DNA from: an uncultured Bacteroidota bacterium
GTDB taxonomy: Bacteria > Bacteroidota > Bacteroidia > Chitinophagales > Chitinophagaceae
DNA: 13,213 bases
Direction: 5' to 3'
Assembly (NCBI GenBank): GCA_946479615.1
Contig: CAMLGR010000134.1
Location: 1 to 13,213, forward strand
The first letter of the stretch is position 1, and every line of letters begins with the position of its first letter. This document shows, in pieces, positions 12,465 through 13,213 of this stretch. The position numbers and the translations under genes were made by a program. The notes under the pieces are model-generated. The model made no database searches and was not told the DNA's origin. It saw only the letters and a list, made by a program, of their open reading frames with translations.

Positions 12465-13213
12465 GCACTTCCACGGTAACAGTCTGTATCATTTTTTTAG
12501 GTACCGGTTTATCCTGTAACAACGCAGGTTGCCAGTTCGGCATTTTCTCCATGCGTGTGATCAGTTCGTCATTGAAATCTTCATCCTTCATTCCCTTCAG
12601 CACTTTGAAGTTGACAGGCATGCCATCTTTATCTACCACAAACTCTACCTGCACATAAGCTTTGATCGTTCCTTTGGGCAGGAACTCCGCCATTTCATTG
12701 CCCAGGTCCTTGAGGTATTTCATAAAGGCATCGCCACCACCGGGGAACTGCGGCCATTGATGCACCGATTCAGGCAGGCTAGCGATGGCACGGGTACGAT
12801 GCTGCACTGGTTCTCTCTTCACCGCGGGCCTGGCCATTTCAGCCCTGGCAGAAGCAGCCGCATTTACGATATAATCTCCCTTCTCATTGATCAGTACAAC
12901 CGGAAGCTGTTTGAATTTTTCAAAATAGTCAAACGCATCTTCCATGCGATCGGCAAATTGCTTAAGAGCAGGATCATCTTTAGTGAGGTTATCAAGATAC
13001 TTAACGCTCTTTGGCACATTAAATCGTATGGGGAATATATGAACAGGAATAAAATCCTGTCCCTCGCTCTTGGCATGAGCTGCCAGCAGGTATAATTCAT
13101 CGATCTGCTGATCCGTGATCGGTATACAACCTACGGTGACGCAACTGCCGTGAATGTATACTCCGCTGCCGGGCCTGTACACATCACTTAATACTTTATC
13201 AGATTCATTGGGA
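12436..13213 (-). CDS. YafK-type L,D-transpeptidase fused to a TonB C-terminal domain (5' end outside window)
   Basis: The reading frame is open to the window edge, so the N-terminus is missing. The visible start, PNESDKVLSDVYRPG then IHGSCVTVGCIPITD, is the catalytic core of a YkuD/YafK-like L,D-transpeptidase, with the HG pair and the nucleophile Cys in VGC. These enzymes cross-link or edit peptidoglycan in the periplasm. The YafK-like part continues through PVHIFPIRF and FDYFEKFKQLPVVL. An Ala/Arg/Pro-rich linker of about 35 residues follows, then a TonB C-terminal domain of about 100 residues (QFPGGGDAFMKYL, then AYVQVEFVVDKDGMPVNFKVLKG and the closing MPNWQPALLQDKPVPKKM). This pairing could anchor the TonB-like domain near the wall, but its role is unknown. 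The GTG at 13182 is internal. Confidence 0.85.
   Translation of the reverse strand, partial: PNESDKVLSDVYRPGSGVYIHGSCVTVGCIPITDQQIDELYLLAAHAKSEGQDFIPVHIFPIRFNVPKSVKYLDNLTKDDPALKQFADRMEDAFDYFEKFKQLPVVLINEKGDYIVNAAASARAEMARPAVKREPVQHRTRAIASLPESVHQWPQFPGGGDAFMKYLKDLGNEMAEFLPKGTIKAYVQVEFVVDKDGMPVNFKVLKGMKDEDFNDELITRMEKMPNWQPALLQDKPVPKKMIQTVTVEVLTSTASTPE

Noticed and set aside
12529..13095. Plus-strand reading frame (188 residues) opposite the L,D-transpeptidase-TonB gene
   Set aside because: The minus-strand product has two clear domains; the plus-strand product is a His/Phe-rich shadow.

Overview
The window looks like chromosomal DNA from a Bacteroidota member, most likely family Chitinophagaceae. 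This rests on the recognisable protein families, the near absence of Shine-Dalgarno sequences, and several TAnnTTTG promoter boxes (the -7 element of the Bacteroidota primary sigma factor) placed 15-40 nt ahead of start codons. No rRNA, tRNA, CRISPR array, transposase or phage gene was seen. I assigned the family from protein resemblance alone and could not test it.

Left part, plus strand (1-3613): the C-terminal part of an agmatine deiminase whose reading frame breaks at an A7 run beside the window edge. A tightly packed set follows: a ureohydrolase (agmatinase/arginase family), a four-helix membrane protein with a PH-like tail, and an uncharacterised radical SAM protein. Their ends overlap by 20 and 4 nt, so they are probably one translationally coupled operon. 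The deiminase and ureohydrolase both suggest agmatine/polyamine metabolism.

Centre, plus strand (3650-6130): a TonB-like protein with a glycine/proline-rich linker, without exbB/exbD beside it, then folC. A 373-bp gene-free stretch (6131-6503) between convergent genes is full of small hairpins and palindromes.

Minus-strand block (11008 down to 6504): fbp, a GNAT acetyltransferase, a secreted CAP-domain protein, an ABC ATPase without a permease, an FKBP-type isomerase, a DinB/YfiT-like metalloprotein and a NUDIX hydrolase. Gaps are 12-99 bp. Some neighbours, such as fbp-GNAT and FKBP-DinB, are close enough to be co-transcribed, while the NUDIX gene has its own promoter box.

Right end: lysC (aspartate kinase) diverges from fbp. 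It converges, with a 29-bp overlap of coding ends, on a YafK-type L,D-transpeptidase fused to a TonB C-terminal domain, which runs off the window.

The genes are mostly ordinary housekeeping genes. The less ordinary material is between them: nearly every larger intergenic gap holds an AT-rich inverted repeat or palindrome, and one such sequence occurs in two places (ahead of folC and ahead of lysC), each time just upstream of a promoter box. The other items worth following are the L,D-transpeptidase-TonB fusion, the radical SAM operon and the deiminase frame break.
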